In this document: positions 1 to 8,340 of the stretch, one piece after another
How the letters are laid out: each line of letters opens with the position of its first letter
How positions within the stretch are numbered: position 1 is the first letter of the stretch
Source of the DNA: Cristatella mucedo
Taxonomy: Eukaryota > Bryozoa > Phylactolaemata > Cristatellidae
NCBI GenBank assembly: GCA_009760855.2
Contig: WPIO01000054.1
Coordinates: 2,142,501 to 2,165,000, forward strand
Direction of reading: 5' to 3'
DNA length: 22,500 nt
The notes under the pieces: generated by a model
The model's input: the letters and a program-made list of their open reading frames with translations, nothing else
The model's database searches: none
What the model was told of the DNA's origin: nothing
Position numbers and translations under genes: made by a program

Positions 1-1281
1 GAAGAATTACACGATATTTATTCTGATTGTCCTATTCTACCAATTAGAAGAAAAGTAGATGTTTAAGAATACTCTGAGTATCACAAGAAAACATTACTAA
101 AAGACGATAAGAGAAAGATAGATGATTGCGAAAGTAAAGTGGAAAACTGATTGTTGATCTAGTAGTAAAAGTTATATGTGTTATCCATTATAGAAATCTA
201 CAACTTGCAATTGAAAGAGGATATGAATTAACGAAGATAAATAGAGTAATGAGTTTCGCACAAAGTAGATGGTTGAGTGGATATATAGTTAATAACATTG
301 GCAGAAGAAAAATAGCAAAGGATGACTTTAAAAAAGAATATTATAAACTCAAAAAATGCATTCTCTGGAAAGACAATGAAAAATGTTAGAGAACGAGTAA
401 ATTTTGAATTGTTTGATCTTAAATATGATGAGGATGCTCTAGTTTCAGATAAAAGAGTAATGAGTGCAAGGTTTAAAGATAGAAGGTTGTTTAATCGAGA
501 TTTAGTTGGAATTGAAACAACGAAAGCAGAGATCTGTCTTGATAAGCCTATTTATTTAGGTTTTACAATTCTAAATATTTCAAAACTAATAATGCAATAT
601 TTCTATTATAACACAATAAAAGATTATTACAATTATAAAGTAACACTTGCTTATACTGACACTGATTCTTTGGTAATGCAAATAAATACTGATAATATTT
701 ATAGAGACTTTGAAAATTATTTAGATTACCTAGATTTGTCTGGTTATCCTAAGAATCAAGATATGTGAAAAGTAGGAGCTGAAAAGATTATACCTGCTAA
801 TAAGGAAAGTCTGGGGAAATTCAAGGATGAAATATGTGAAAAATATTCAGTAGATCCAAAAACAAAAGATTTCATTAAAGATGAGAAAGATGTTATGATT
901 GAAAAATCAATTGTAATTGATGAGGGTGTTTTCTTAAGACCAAAACTCTGTTCAATGCAAATAGCTATCAAGAAAGATATAGGAATAGAAGTTAAAAAGG
1001 CAGTTAAAAAAGCAAAAGGAACAAAAAAAGATGTGGTAAAAAAGTGTTTGACACATTCTGATTATGTTGGTTGTCTTAAAACTGGATATGATGTTTATTG
1101 CAATCAATCAAGATTTCAATCTAGAAACCATCAAATTTATACTATAACACAATCTAAAAAAGCACTATCAGCATTTGACTCAAAAAGGTATTGGTTAGAC
1201 TGTGGAATTCATAGTTACTCTTATGGACACTATAGGATAAAAGGGTCTGCAGGTCATCGTAAAACTTGTAATATTGGATGA
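1..1281 (+). pseudogene. Left protein-primed family B DNA polymerase, 3' part, broken
   Basis: This is the C-terminal part of a replicative DNA polymerase of the Polinton/adintovirus type; the gene begins left of the window. The first 320 bases translate in pieces, with stops near 76 and 149, into palm-domain sequence. Motif B appears as SGKTMKNVRER near 368-400 and catalytic motif C as YTDTDSL at 652-672. The typical family C-terminus KKALSAFDSKRYW lies near 1159-1197. A TGA at 766-768 interrupts the frame. The gene runs into the cassette that mirrors the right arm. It is only about 45% identical to the right-arm polymerase over 69 residues around motif C, so it is a different polymerase lineage. 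The identification is firm; the gene is not functional. Confidence 0.88.
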
Positions 1282-1351
1282 TTGAAATGACGATGACTTG
1301 ATGACTTGATGACTAAACCAATAAGGAATGTAAGGAAGGTATCTAGGGAAG

Positions 1352-1501
1352 ATTAAAATTACTAAACCAATACCAGTAAAGAGAGTTAGATTTTCAGATA
1401 AAAAGAAAAAGGAAGATGATAAAAAACTAGTTGATATACAAGAAGAAAAAAGACTATACGAGTCAATGGAGAAATTAAATATATTAATAACAATAAATTA
1501 A
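1352..1501 (+). pseudogene. Small basic protein with RVRFSD motif, left copy, start lost
   Basis: An open frame of about 50 codons carries the motif KRVRFSD (1379-1399), then a lysine-rich stretch and an acidic and basic helix-like tail. The right-arm homologue (15038-15118) starts MPKRK, but here the start region is replaced by TGATGACT-type repeats around 1287-1311, so no start codon is left. The RVxF core is the docking motif for protein phosphatase 1; that this protein binds PP1 is inference only. It lies between polB and the acidic gene, as on the right. Confidence 0.5.
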
Positions 1502-1570
1502 TAAATTAATTATAAAATTAAAAAATTAATTAATTAATAACAATAAATATATTAATAACAATATTTTTAC

Positions 1571-1582
1571 TATTATAGGATG
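1571..1582 (+). promoter_or_regulatory. TATA-start motif of the acidic gene
   Basis: TATTATAGGATG ends in the start codon of the acidic gene. The same sequence precedes the right copy at 14941-14952, and it is a variant of the element-wide TATATAGAAAATG signal. Confidence 0.6.
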
Positions 1583-1876
1583 GATTCCAAAGAAGATTCT
1601 CAAGTTTCTGAAATTGATATTACCAGTTCTGATAGTGGATCAGAATATTCAGAGGACTCAATCGATGATCCTGACTATCAAATGGAAACAGAAATGGAAT
1701 CTGAGTCTCACGAGTCTGAAGCCACCTCATACATGGATTCTGAATCAGATGAAGAGGTATATCTAGAAGAACTTCTATTTGGCAAACAATACGAAGATCT
1801 CACTGAAGAAGAAGTCAAATCATATGAAGAATTCCTTGAAGGATTTGAAGATAGCTCTGAAGGTGAAGAGATTTAA
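1580..1876 (+). CDS. Acidic Ser/Glu/Asp-rich protein, left copy
   Basis: This encodes 98 residues, intact. The protein is strongly acidic and serine-rich through its first two thirds (repeats of SES, SDSGS and ESD type), then has a less repetitive block, LLFGKQYEDLTEEEVKSYEE, that is well conserved in the right copy (14653-14943). It has no cysteine, no membrane segment and no signal peptide. Function is unknown. The charge and the many possible casein-kinase-2 sites would fit a DNA-mimic, histone-chaperone-like or regulatory protein, but nothing proves it. The start is set by the TATTATAGGATG motif. A run of TACATT repeats and T-rich DNA follows the stop. Confidence 0.75.
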   Translation: MDSKEDSQVSEIDITSSDSGSEYSEDSIDDPDYQMETEMESESHESEATSYMDSESDEEVYLEELLFGKQYEDLTEEEVKSYEEFLEGFEDSSEGEEI

Positions 1877-1935
1877 TTTCAATTAAATACATTTTGTTTT
1901 ACATTACATTACATTTTAAATACATTTTATTTTCA

Positions 1936-1948
1936 TATATAGAAAATG
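1936..1948 (+). promoter_or_regulatory. TATA-start motif of gene B
   Basis: ATATATAGAAAATG-type sequence with the start codon at 1946-1948. It is identical in the right copy at 14627-14641 on the other strand. Confidence 0.65.
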
Positions 1949-2223
1949 GATGTCTCAAGAATTTTAAGTTGTGAACAATCTAGAGAAATGGCAGTAAAAA
2001 TCAGTCTTCAAAAACTTAAAGGAGAAGATCAACGAATAGTTAAACATTCACTTGATAAACTCATTCCAGATATTATGATAGTTTATATATTAGTATTCTT
2101 ATAGATATATGTGATACATGTGATAAACAAATGGGAAGTCGTAGTAAGATAAATGAGATGCCTATAGAATCAAACAAAAAATCTAAAACCCCCAAAACAA
2201 AGGCAGGAGTTCAAATTAATTAA
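1946..2223 (+). pseudogene. Gene B, unknown protein, left copy, frameshifted
   Basis: The first 40 codons match the right copy (14354-14629) at 36 positions. A frameshift near 2070 sends the frame to an early stop at 2101-2103; the rest continues in another frame to 2223 and matches the right copy's C-terminus, rich in K, S, T and P. The family has a short helical domain with a conserved ISSLIDICD-type segment. No known domain was recognised. The right arm has a second, diverged member (B2) between B and C which is absent here. Confidence 0.6.
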
Positions 2224-2271
2224 TAGTCTAAATCTTTTATTTAAGCTGTGTGCATGTAATTTTTTTATTAT

Positions 2272-2284
2272 TATATAGGAAATG
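2272..2284 (+). promoter_or_regulatory. TATA-start motif of gene C
   Basis: TTATATAGGAAATG runs into the start codon of gene C at 2282. The right copy (14013-14026) is the same. Confidence 0.62.
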
Positions 2285-2761
2285 GAAGCAGTTACTGATC
2301 CCATGCTTGCAACATCTGCTGTAGCACTTAAATCTTATGTGGATCATCTTGTTAGGTCAAGAATGACAGCATATGATGAGCAACAACTCAGTTCTGATGT
2401 TTCATCTATGACAGACACATCTGTTAGGAAATTCTATCTTGATGAAGCAGATGTTGAGGCACAAAGAATTATTAGTGCTGGTCAAACTGAAGTTCTATCA
2501 GGTCTTGAGTCAAGAGTTAGATCTAAAGTTGATGCTCTTCTCAATGACCCTACTGAAATTGCTGATTATACGACTTGGATTGCATCACAACTTCCAGCAC
2601 TCTCTACAGTCATATCTGGAGTATCTGGAATTAAACCTGATATTTCTGGAATTGCTAAAGATGAGTGTTATGCAGTTCTTCCAAGTATTAGTGATTGTAA
2701 GAGTGCAAAACAAAAAGCAGCTGAGGCAGCACTAGCACAACCTGATCCAAGTGTAGTTTAA
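2282..2761 (+). CDS. Gene C, conserved 159-residue unknown protein, left copy
   Basis: An intact gene of 159 residues, the best conserved of the arm genes. By eye it differs from the right copy (13536-14015) at about 25 positions, or 84% identity, with no length change. The sequence is predicted to be mostly helical, with an alanine-rich C-terminus (KQKAAEAALAQPDP) and a central hydrophobic stretch with WIASQLP and VISGVSG. It has no cysteine pattern, transmembrane helix or recognisable catalytic motif. Equal length and open frames in both copies suggest constraint until recently. The abundance of small helical segments would fit a virion or DNA-associated protein, but this is a guess. Confidence 0.78.
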   Translation: MEAVTDPMLATSAVALKSYVDHLVRSRMTAYDEQQLSSDVSSMTDTSVRKFYLDEADVEAQRIISAGQTEVLSGLESRVRSKVDALLNDPTEIADYTTWIASQLPALSTVISGVSGIKPDISGIAKDECYAVLPSISDCKSAKQKAAEAALAQPDPSVV

Positions 2762-2785
2762 TTAATTTAAATAAAAGATAAAAAC

Positions 2786-2800
2786 AATACATAGAAAATG
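2786..2800 (+). promoter_or_regulatory. TATA-start motif of gene D
   Basis: AATACATAGAAAATG ends in the start codon of gene D. The right copy has TATATAGAAGATG at 13497-13512, so the left TATA is degraded by one base. Confidence 0.6.
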
Positions 2801-3082
2801 AATGTTGAAACAAGAAGTAAAGACTGTCTTGAAGAAGTAAAAGGACAACATTATTCAAATTTTAAAATCTGTTCTTATCCAATGGGTAGAATCAGATCAA
2901 CTTTGTTAGATGCTATACAACTAGTATTAGAATATAAAGCACTTAGAATTAATCAATCTGATCCAAGAATAGCAAATATATTTGCTAAAGTTAAAGATGG
3001 TTCAATTTTTGAAGAGTTCCTTAAAGACTTAAAAATAGAAAAAATAAAAAGTATGAAGTCTGAAGCTTACTCTAAAAAATGA
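2798..3082 (+). CDS. Gene D, 94-residue unknown protein, left copy
   Basis: An intact frame of 94 residues ending in a lysine-rich tail (SEAYSKK). The right copy (13206-13499) has 97 residues and is about 80-85% identical; it carries three extra residues after GRI. The protein has one conserved cysteine pair region (DCLEE, KICSYP) and a helical, charged C-terminal half. No known domain was recognised. A further conserved stretch of about 80 bases follows the stop in both arms, in another frame (FDIPEELI), and may be the remnant of a small overlapping gene; it ends at the retrotransposon junction. Confidence 0.7.
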   Translation: MNVETRSKDCLEEVKGQHYSNFKICSYPMGRIRSTLLDAIQLVLEYKALRINQSDPRIANIFAKVKDGSIFEEFLKDLKIEKIKSMKSEAYSKK

Positions 3083-3161
3083 ACTAACTAAACAAATAAA
3101 GAAGGAGATAGATGCAGGAAAGAGTTTTGATATTCCAGAAGAATTGATTAAAGAGACTATG

Positions 3162-4880
3162 TCATCACTTGTTATGCTTTGTCATCACCAGTTATCTGCT
3201 TATACCAGTTATCACCAGTTAACTGCACTTTGTCATCACCAGTTATCACCAAATCCTGCTTATCTGACCACATGCAGATCTCATTCAATCTACAGTGTGT
3301 GCCCTCATTCTCCTCTAAAATAACCTGTGAATCGCGAAACCTCAAGACCCTTGACATCGATGCTGTCCGTGCGAGCATATCTGCTTCACCTTTGCTGCTC
3401 AGTCCTCCCTCCGATCTGTCATCACTGGTAGATTGCTACAACACGACACTAGCTGACACGCTCGACGAGTTTGCACCTTTGACAAAGCGCACTGTGCGCC
3501 CCCGCCCAGACGGCCTATGGTTTACCACAGACATTAAACTAGCCAAGTCTACTAAACGAAAGCTTGAAAAGGCATACAAAAGATCCGGACTAACTGTCCA
3601 TCGACAGGCATATGAAGACTACTGTAGGTCGTACCAATCGATCCTAGCAAAGGCTAAGTCTAGCTTCTATAGAAACATTGTTGAATCACAGATGCACAAT
3701 CCAAAAATGCTGATGTCGACAATAAACCATCTCCTCAAGCGTTCCCAGGTTAGCTCCTTACCTGATGATCCTTGTGATGATCTAGCCGATCGCTTCTCTC
3801 GATTCTTTGTGCAGAAGATAGACAAAATCAGGGAATCCATCCCTGCGATGACAACCTTCCCACTAGAATGCTGTTCCTCGGTTCCTGGCTGCGCCTCAAT
3901 GTCTGCATTTAAACAGGTCACCAGTGATGTAGTCCTAAAGCTCGTATCTCAATCAAAGAAGACAACAAGTCCACTGGACCCTATTCCCACTGTCCTGCTC
4001 CTACGTTGCATTGATCTGCTGCTGCCATGCATAACCAACATCATTAATATGTCATTAGCCTCAGGTCAGGTCCCAGCACCTTTCAAAAAAGCTGTAGTCA
4101 GGCCACTTCTCAAGAAAGCTACACTAGACCAAGAGAACTTAAGCAACTACCGCCCAGTCTCCCTTCTACCATTCCTATCAAAGACACTGGAACGGGTCGT
4201 GGCAGACCAGCTGAACTCGTATATCGAAACCTCACACCTTGTTAGTAAGTTCCAGTCTGGCTTTAGAGCTAATCACTCCACAGAGTCAGCATTGCTTCGG
4301 GTATACAACGACCTACTTAGGAATGCAGACATGGGTAGAGTGTCTCTTCTTGTTTTGCTCGATCTTTCGGCAGCTTTTGATACCATCGATCACAAAGTAC
4401 TTCTAGAGCGCCTCTCATCTCGCCTGGGCATCACTGGCACTGCTCTGCAGTGGTTCAGGTCCTATCTCAGTGGGAGACTCCAGAGTGTTGACGTGAATGG
4501 ACAAAGATCATCTGAAGTACCTCTAAAATATGGAGTACCTCAGGGCTCTGTGCTAGGTCCGGTCCTTTTCACCGTTTATACTCTCCCTCTCGCTGATGTG
4601 ATTGCCAAGCACAATCTAGGCTTTCACTTCTATGCGGATGACACTCAGTTGCACCTTTGCTTTGATCCCTCCCAGCCTTCGAGCACCTCAAATTCTCTCA
4701 ACTCACTTGCTGCATGCATTGATGACATCCGATCATGGATGGCAGCACATTTTCTAAAACTAAACGATGATAAAACTAACTTACTAGTTATGGGCAAACC
4801 TAGTGTTATTCAGAAATTGGAAAGGCCGACTTTCAAAATTGGCTCTGCCAGCATATCTCCAGTTGCATCAGCACTAACTA
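3162..4880 (+). mobile_element. Internal fragment of a non-LTR retrotransposon (L2/CR1/Rex-type reverse transcriptase)
   Basis: The frame 3179 to about 4880 encodes the end of an endonuclease domain (LSDH near 3265), a linker, and most of a reverse transcriptase. Visible motifs are NYRPVSLLP (near 4145), FQSGFRANHSTESALL, LLVLLDLSAAFDTIDH (motif A), YGVPQGSVLGPVLF and FYADDTQLH with catalytic YADD near 4630. Codon use and GC content differ sharply from the surrounding AT-rich genes. Both ends are cut: the N-terminal endonuclease is missing, and the frame stops inside the post-RT region with no 3' UTR or poly(A). The first 90 bases contain short repeats of TCATCACCAGTTA. No target-site duplication is visible. 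Confidence 0.9.
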
Positions 4881-5205
4881 TTGATGTTGTCGTTGACCCA
4901 TTTGGAGCAACAATGGTTTTTACTTGAGGTTCTGATAGTTCTCTATTTAGTGCAGCAGTTATTTTATTTGAATCATAATAACCAGGAGCAATTGTAATAT
5001 ATGCAGGCGATGTATCAGTCATTGACCACTTAAACCAAAGTTTATCATTCACATCTTTAAGTACATTTAATACTACTTTATTAGTATAAGTAAACTCTAC
5101 TCTACGTAATCCAATTTTATTATAACCCGAATCAGATCCAAGCATTAGAGGTGGATATAATGTTTTTGATTCTGAACTACTTGTTCCAGCTAATTTTATT
5201 GACAT
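4881..5205 (-). pseudogene. Probable capsid (penton-like) protein, N-terminal fragment
   Basis: About 108 residues remain; the rest is cut by the retrotransposon junction, whose sequence supplies a false C-terminus running to 4810. The start is fixed by AATATAGAAAATG. The fragment includes a segment with YITIAPGYYDSNKITAALN, a pattern seen in structural proteins of Polinton- and adintovirus-like elements, where a beta-rich capsid protein has a PG-Y motif before a helix. A penton-like role is inference from this pattern and from its neighbour at 5214-6080, whose end lies 8 bases upstream. The missing C-terminus makes it non-functional. Confidence 0.5.
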
Positions 5206-5216
5206 TTTCTATATTA
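5203..5216 (-). promoter_or_regulatory. TATA-start motif
   Basis: On the minus strand this reads AATATAGAAAATG and ends in the start codon at 5205. It sits in the gap after the gene ending at 5214. Confidence 0.62.
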
Positions 5217-6080
5217 AACTTCAAGAATTTCTATAGCAACTGTAATATTTTGAGAATTAAAATCTATTGGATTTTGGTTTTGATCAGTAATAGTAATTAC
5301 TATATCAGAGATAGAATCATTAGCAACATTATGGTATTCAATAGTTTTTGGCTCATGAACCATCAAATTCCACGGATAGGCATCATAAGGTAAACTAGCC
5401 AATACTTGTGATTCTGTTCCATTTATAAAACTAGTTCCACTTGCAACCATGTTACAATTTACAACTATAAAATAAATATTAGTAGCAAATACTTTATTCT
5501 CAGAATCAATCTTAGTGTTAGGTGTACAAACAACAGGTGTAATATCGGGATACATTTTAGCAAAGTCAGCAGTTGAAACTGAAGTATAAGCTGCAGCAGT
5601 AAATCCTAACATAGTAGAAAGAGTAGATTTACTTGCAAGGAATGACCACCAAAAAGGTAATTTAATCCATGATTTTGAAGTTGCAGTATCAAGACCCATT
5701 TGAAACTTATCAGTTGCTGCTCCTGATTGTGTAATTGAATTATTAATTGTATCAGCTATTCCAACATTTATATCATCAGTTACACCACTATATATTCCAG
5801 GACTTCTTGTTATAGTTTGTTCTGAACCACCAGTAACTCGATGAACAAAAGTATTATTAGTTTCAGTTATATTTCTAATAGAGTTAGTTGCAGCAAATTT
5901 CTTAAAACAGATCTTAAAGTTCTAATCTCTTAATAATATTGGTGTATTAACCCTAGCTCTGATTGGATTAGTAGTTCCAGTAATAATGAAATCAAATCCT
6001 TCTTTACTTGCTTGACTAGTTTTCCTAATAATTTCAAGATTCTTTAATATATCACTAGCAATTTTTACCAAGTCACTCAT
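5214..6080 (-). pseudogene. Probable capsid-associated protein, 288 codons with one stop
   Basis: A continuous frame runs from the start at 6080 (motif AATATATAGAAATG) to the stop at 5214, broken only by a TAG at 5922-5924 (codon 53). The C-terminal half contains LPFWWSFLASKSTLSTML, a hydrophobic block, and ends in a beta-rich segment with ITITDQNQNPIDFNSQNITV. That ending resembles the C-terminal sheet common in structural-like proteins of Polinton-type elements. There is no signal peptide. It is followed at 8 bases by the penton-like fragment, suggesting a structural gene pair. The capsid role is inference, and the exact class is unknown. Confidence 0.5.
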
Positions 6081-6094
6081 TTCTATATATTATA
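6078..6094 (-). promoter_or_regulatory. TATA-start motif overlapping the upstream stop codon
   Basis: TATAATATATAGAAATG on the minus strand, ending in the start codon at 6080. The TAA of the upstream gene (6090-6092) lies inside the motif. Confidence 0.62.
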
Positions 6095-6452
6095 TAAAAG
6101 ATTGTTTATCTTTGCAACATTTTTTTGGTGCTTTTCGAGATTTAGCAAGACAATCAACAGCAGAACTGATTGAAGGTATTACACCTCTATTTCCAGAAGC
6201 AAGTTCACTTAACCATAGATCTAGTTTATCAAGTGCTTATTTTTCACTTTTTACAAACAATGGGACTATCTCTATTCCTTGTCCTTGTTTTGGATTGAAT
6301 TTATCTCCAAGATAATCAACAATCTTACTTTCATTAAGTGTTTTGTTTGGTTTAGAATATAATTCAGTATAAATTTTGTAAAGACCTCCTTCACATAACT
6401 CTTTGTTGCTTTCATTAAGACTATCTAGTGATTCTCTCAACTTTTTACTCAT
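6090..6452 (-). pseudogene. Unknown 120-codon protein with one internal stop
   Basis: The frame begins with MSKKLRESLDSLNESNKEL at 6452 and stops at a TAA (6237-6239), after which the same frame stays open with plausible protein sequence (WLSELASGNRG and a lysine-rich end) to 6090. It therefore looks like one gene of about 120 residues with a premature stop. The N-terminal third is helical and charged; the end is basic with two adjacent cysteines. No domain was recognised. No TATA motif precedes this start; the preceding gene ends 1 base upstream, which suggests coupled expression or a shared transcript. Confidence 0.45.
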
Positions 6453-6455
6453 CTT

Positions 6456-6600
6456 ACCTTTTGTTTTTACTATGAATCACTTCTTTCTCACTTTGAGGAG
6501 CTTCCATTGAAAGAGGTTCAACAACTGGAGTCTCAATAATTCTTGCTTAAACTTTCTTCACTCTTCTAGTTCCTGTAGAAGGATTAACATTAAGAATTTC
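6456..6600 (-). pseudogene. C-terminal fragment of an unknown gene
   Basis: A minus-strand frame of about 48 codons ends one base before the start at 6452. It begins with NVNPSTGTRRVKK and has a TAA at 6547-6549. The NPxTGR-x-K pattern resembles short basic segments in proteins of large DNA viruses, but the match is too short to name it. Its 5' part is missing: beyond 6600 the DNA belongs to the protease gene on the other strand. Confidence 0.4.
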
Positions 6601-6912
6601 AGAGGTGCCTTTGCAAGAGATGAACTAACAAAATCATTAAAAAATGAATGTCTTATTTATAATACTGATGATTCTAAAAAAGCGACATATCACTGGGTAG
6701 CAATTAAAAAAGAAAGAAATAAATGTTTTTACTTTGATTCATTCGGTGCTCCACCAATGCCAGAAGTAATAAATTATTTTGGTGTTATACCAACATTTCA
6801 GAAATTTAAGCTGCAATAATACAATCAAACAGATTGCGGAAGAAGGTGTCTAATCTTCTTAAAACTAATGCAAGAATCAGATTTTGGATCGACAATGGAA
6901 TTATTAATTTAA
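6592..6912 (+). pseudogene. Adenovirus-type (adenain-like, C5) cysteine protease, 5'-truncated
   Basis: This frame encodes a virion maturation protease of the family shared by adenoviruses and Polintons. Visible landmarks are NFRGAFARDEL near 6595, the catalytic histidine in YHWVA (6691-6693), the acidic residue in FYFDSFG (6736-6738), the oxyanion glutamine (6814-6816) and the catalytic cysteine in TDCGRRCL (6835-6837). Glutamine and cysteine are seven residues apart, as in adenain. A TAA at 6817-6819 lies between them, and about 25 residues usually found before NFRG are missing, with no start codon. All catalytic residues remain but the gene is broken. Its presence ties the element firmly to the Polinton/adintovirus group. 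Confidence 0.85.
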
Positions 6913-6933
6913 TTTAAACATTTTCTTTTCCTT

Positions 6934-6944
6934 GTGTAGAAAAG
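6934..6944 (+). promoter_or_regulatory. Decayed TATA-start motif with lost start codon
   Basis: GTGTAGAAAAG corresponds to TATAGAAATG with the start codon changed to AAG at 6942-6944. It lies exactly in frame with the following gene. Confidence 0.45.
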
Positions 6945-7424
6945 GAAACGGAGAATAAAAAATTCGTTGTACTTGAAAATGCTGCAGTCGTAATTCCTAA
7001 AGGAAAACAAGCACGTATTCACATTGAAGAGAAAATTAGTACAGATTCTAAGCCTTACTTCAATGCATGAATGTATATTACAGAAGATATGAGGCCTGTA
7101 CTTGAAGATATTGCGAATAGAGCAAGTATGAAACTTGAATACAGTGGTTATGATATGAGTGCTCGTTCAACTATTGGTATTAGAATTGCATTTGGAAATA
7201 AACCAAGTATATTCTTTGATCAAAAGAACAAACAAATTAAATTTACTAGTGTTTCTGAAATAATTCAAAAGTTTGGTAATGACTTTGCTGTTACTGGTTT
7301 TCTTGATGGATCCTATGTAACTAAAGATTCTTATTATTCAGAAGAAAGACTTAGTATTAGATTGAAGATTGATCAAGTTAAAGTTTATAATATAGATAAA
7401 AAACAGTTAAAGTTTATAATATAG
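6942..7424 (+). pseudogene. Unknown 160-codon protein, start lost and one stop
   Basis: From the mutated start at 6942 the frame encodes a beta-rich N-terminal segment (FVVLENAAVVIPKGKQ), a TGA at 7068-7070, then 117 open codons with MRPVLEDIANRASMKL and alternating hydrophobic strands. No known domain was recognised. The last codons fall in a 29-base tandem duplication (7376-7432), which shifts the frame and supplies a new end; the original C-terminus was probably different. The gene follows the protease by 29 bases on the same strand. Confidence 0.5.
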
Positions 7425-7432
7425 ATAAAAAC
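7376..7432 (+). repeat. 29-base tandem duplication at a gene end
   Basis: Two near-identical copies start at 7376 and 7405, each with AGTTAAAGTTTATAATATAG. The second copy has one A fewer in the A-run. The unit length is not a multiple of three. Confidence 0.9.
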
Positions 7433-7510
7433 AATCACAGGATAAATTCAATCCTGCTGATTATTAGATACTAAAAATGCATATAAAACAAAATAAAAAT
7501 TAGATTAGGT

Positions 7511-8286
7511 TTATATCTTTTTTTTACTTATAGATAACATCTTATCAACAAGATTCTTAGCATAATTAGTTATTTTACTTATACTTGACGGATTTGATAC
7601 TTTATCTTTTAAGAATTCCATTGCTATTTTGCTGTCTAAAATACTACCACCAATGCCAAGACCAAGACCAAGTTTAGCCTTAGCAGCCATGATCGCTGCC
7701 ACCGTTTTAGCATCTTCTCTAACGTAAGCTGGTTGTCTTGGATCAAGACCAATGCGTGCAGAAGACTCAGCAAGAATGAGGTCTGATAAGTTTCGTATTT
7801 CAGTTCTTCTCGACTCTGCTTCACTTGATGTCTCTGAATAAGTATGGTCATGTATGGGAGCTCTAGCATCAAGGTAATTAACTCTAATATAACCCTCATC
7901 CATTCTTTTTTTGAATTGCGTTCCGGGACCTGCATAACTATATTTTCCTGTATTGTTGAAACTTCCATTCTCTATATATTCTGATTTTATTTCTTTAGGT
8001 AAATTTAAATGCATTTCACGATTGCCAGATAATTTATTTATAATATCTACGATACCTGAGCCAACTTTTCTATTTGCTATTAGTTGTTTAAGGCTTAAAT
8101 TCAATTGTAATCCGATACATTTTGCTTTACTTTTTTCTATTTTATTTAGTTGAGTCTTTGTAGCAAGTAAAAAACAGATCCTGATAAATCTGAGTGTTTA
8201 AGTCTGATTGAGATAGGTTCTATTGATTTATGTATTTGTTTTACTTGATGGTCTGATAGATTTAATTTAGTTTCATGATAACTCAT
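7511..8286 (-). pseudogene. Minor virion protein: pX-like N-terminus plus phospholipase A2 domain, frameshifted
   Basis: The start at 8286 follows TATATATAGAAAATG. The first 40 codons (IRLKHSDLSG and preceding helix) match the N-terminal pattern of Polinton/adintovirus minor capsid or adenovirus-pX-like proteins. A frameshift near 8160-8175 ends this frame at 8146, and the neighbouring frame continues with TKTQLNKI and the rest of the pattern. A phospholipase A2 domain follows: calcium loop YAGPGT near 7918-7938 and catalytic HDHTY, with histidine at 7850-7852 and aspartate at 7847-7849. This is the HDxxY arrangement of parvovirus VP1 PLA2, which acts on endosomal membranes during entry. A glycine-rich segment (GLGLGIGG) and a basic tail end the protein. 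Key residues persist, but the frameshift breaks the gene. Confidence 0.75.
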
Positions 8287-8340
8287 TTTCTATATATAAT
8301 AAAATATTTTAAACACTTAGAAAACATATAATAGAAAATG
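8284..8340. promoter_or_regulatory. Divergent promoter with two TATA-start motifs
   Basis: Between the minus start (8286) and the plus start (8338) lie only 51 bases. The minus-strand motif is TATATATAGAAAATG (8284-8298) and the plus-strand motif CATATAATAGAAAATG (8325-8340). The DNA between is almost all A and T. Confidence 0.68.

Larger units (their letters stand above)
1..3161 (+). repeat. Left arm of an inverted gene-block duplication
   Basis: Gene order polB, RVRFSD gene, acidic gene, B, C, D is repeated in reverse at 13135-18840. Close similarity covers the genes from about 1150 and also the spacers; for example the spacer after gene C differs at only about three of some 42 positions. 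Similarity ends at 3161, where both arms share GAGACTATG before diverging into retrotransposon (left) or the end of an unknown gene (right). Confidence 0.85.

Noticed and set aside
1150-1281. Similar polymerase C-termini as proof of recent exchange
   Set aside because: The KKALSAF-KRYW segment is conserved throughout this polymerase family, so it alone cannot show exchange.
1890-1935. TACATT repeats as a CRISPR-like or origin array
   Set aside because: Units are short, irregular and without spacers; simple AT-rich slippage is enough.
2439-2735. Leucine-rich open frame inside gene C
   Set aside because: It is a shadow of gene C in another frame; the same shadow appears in the right arm (13562-13873).
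3172-3378. Minus-strand frame with repeated TGDD motifs
   Set aside because: It is antisense to the retrotransposon frame and its repeats come from short TCATCACCAGTTA units.
4810-5205. Reading the capsid fragment as a 131-residue complete protein
   Set aside because: The last 23 or so residues are antisense retrotransposon sequence beyond the junction at about 4880.
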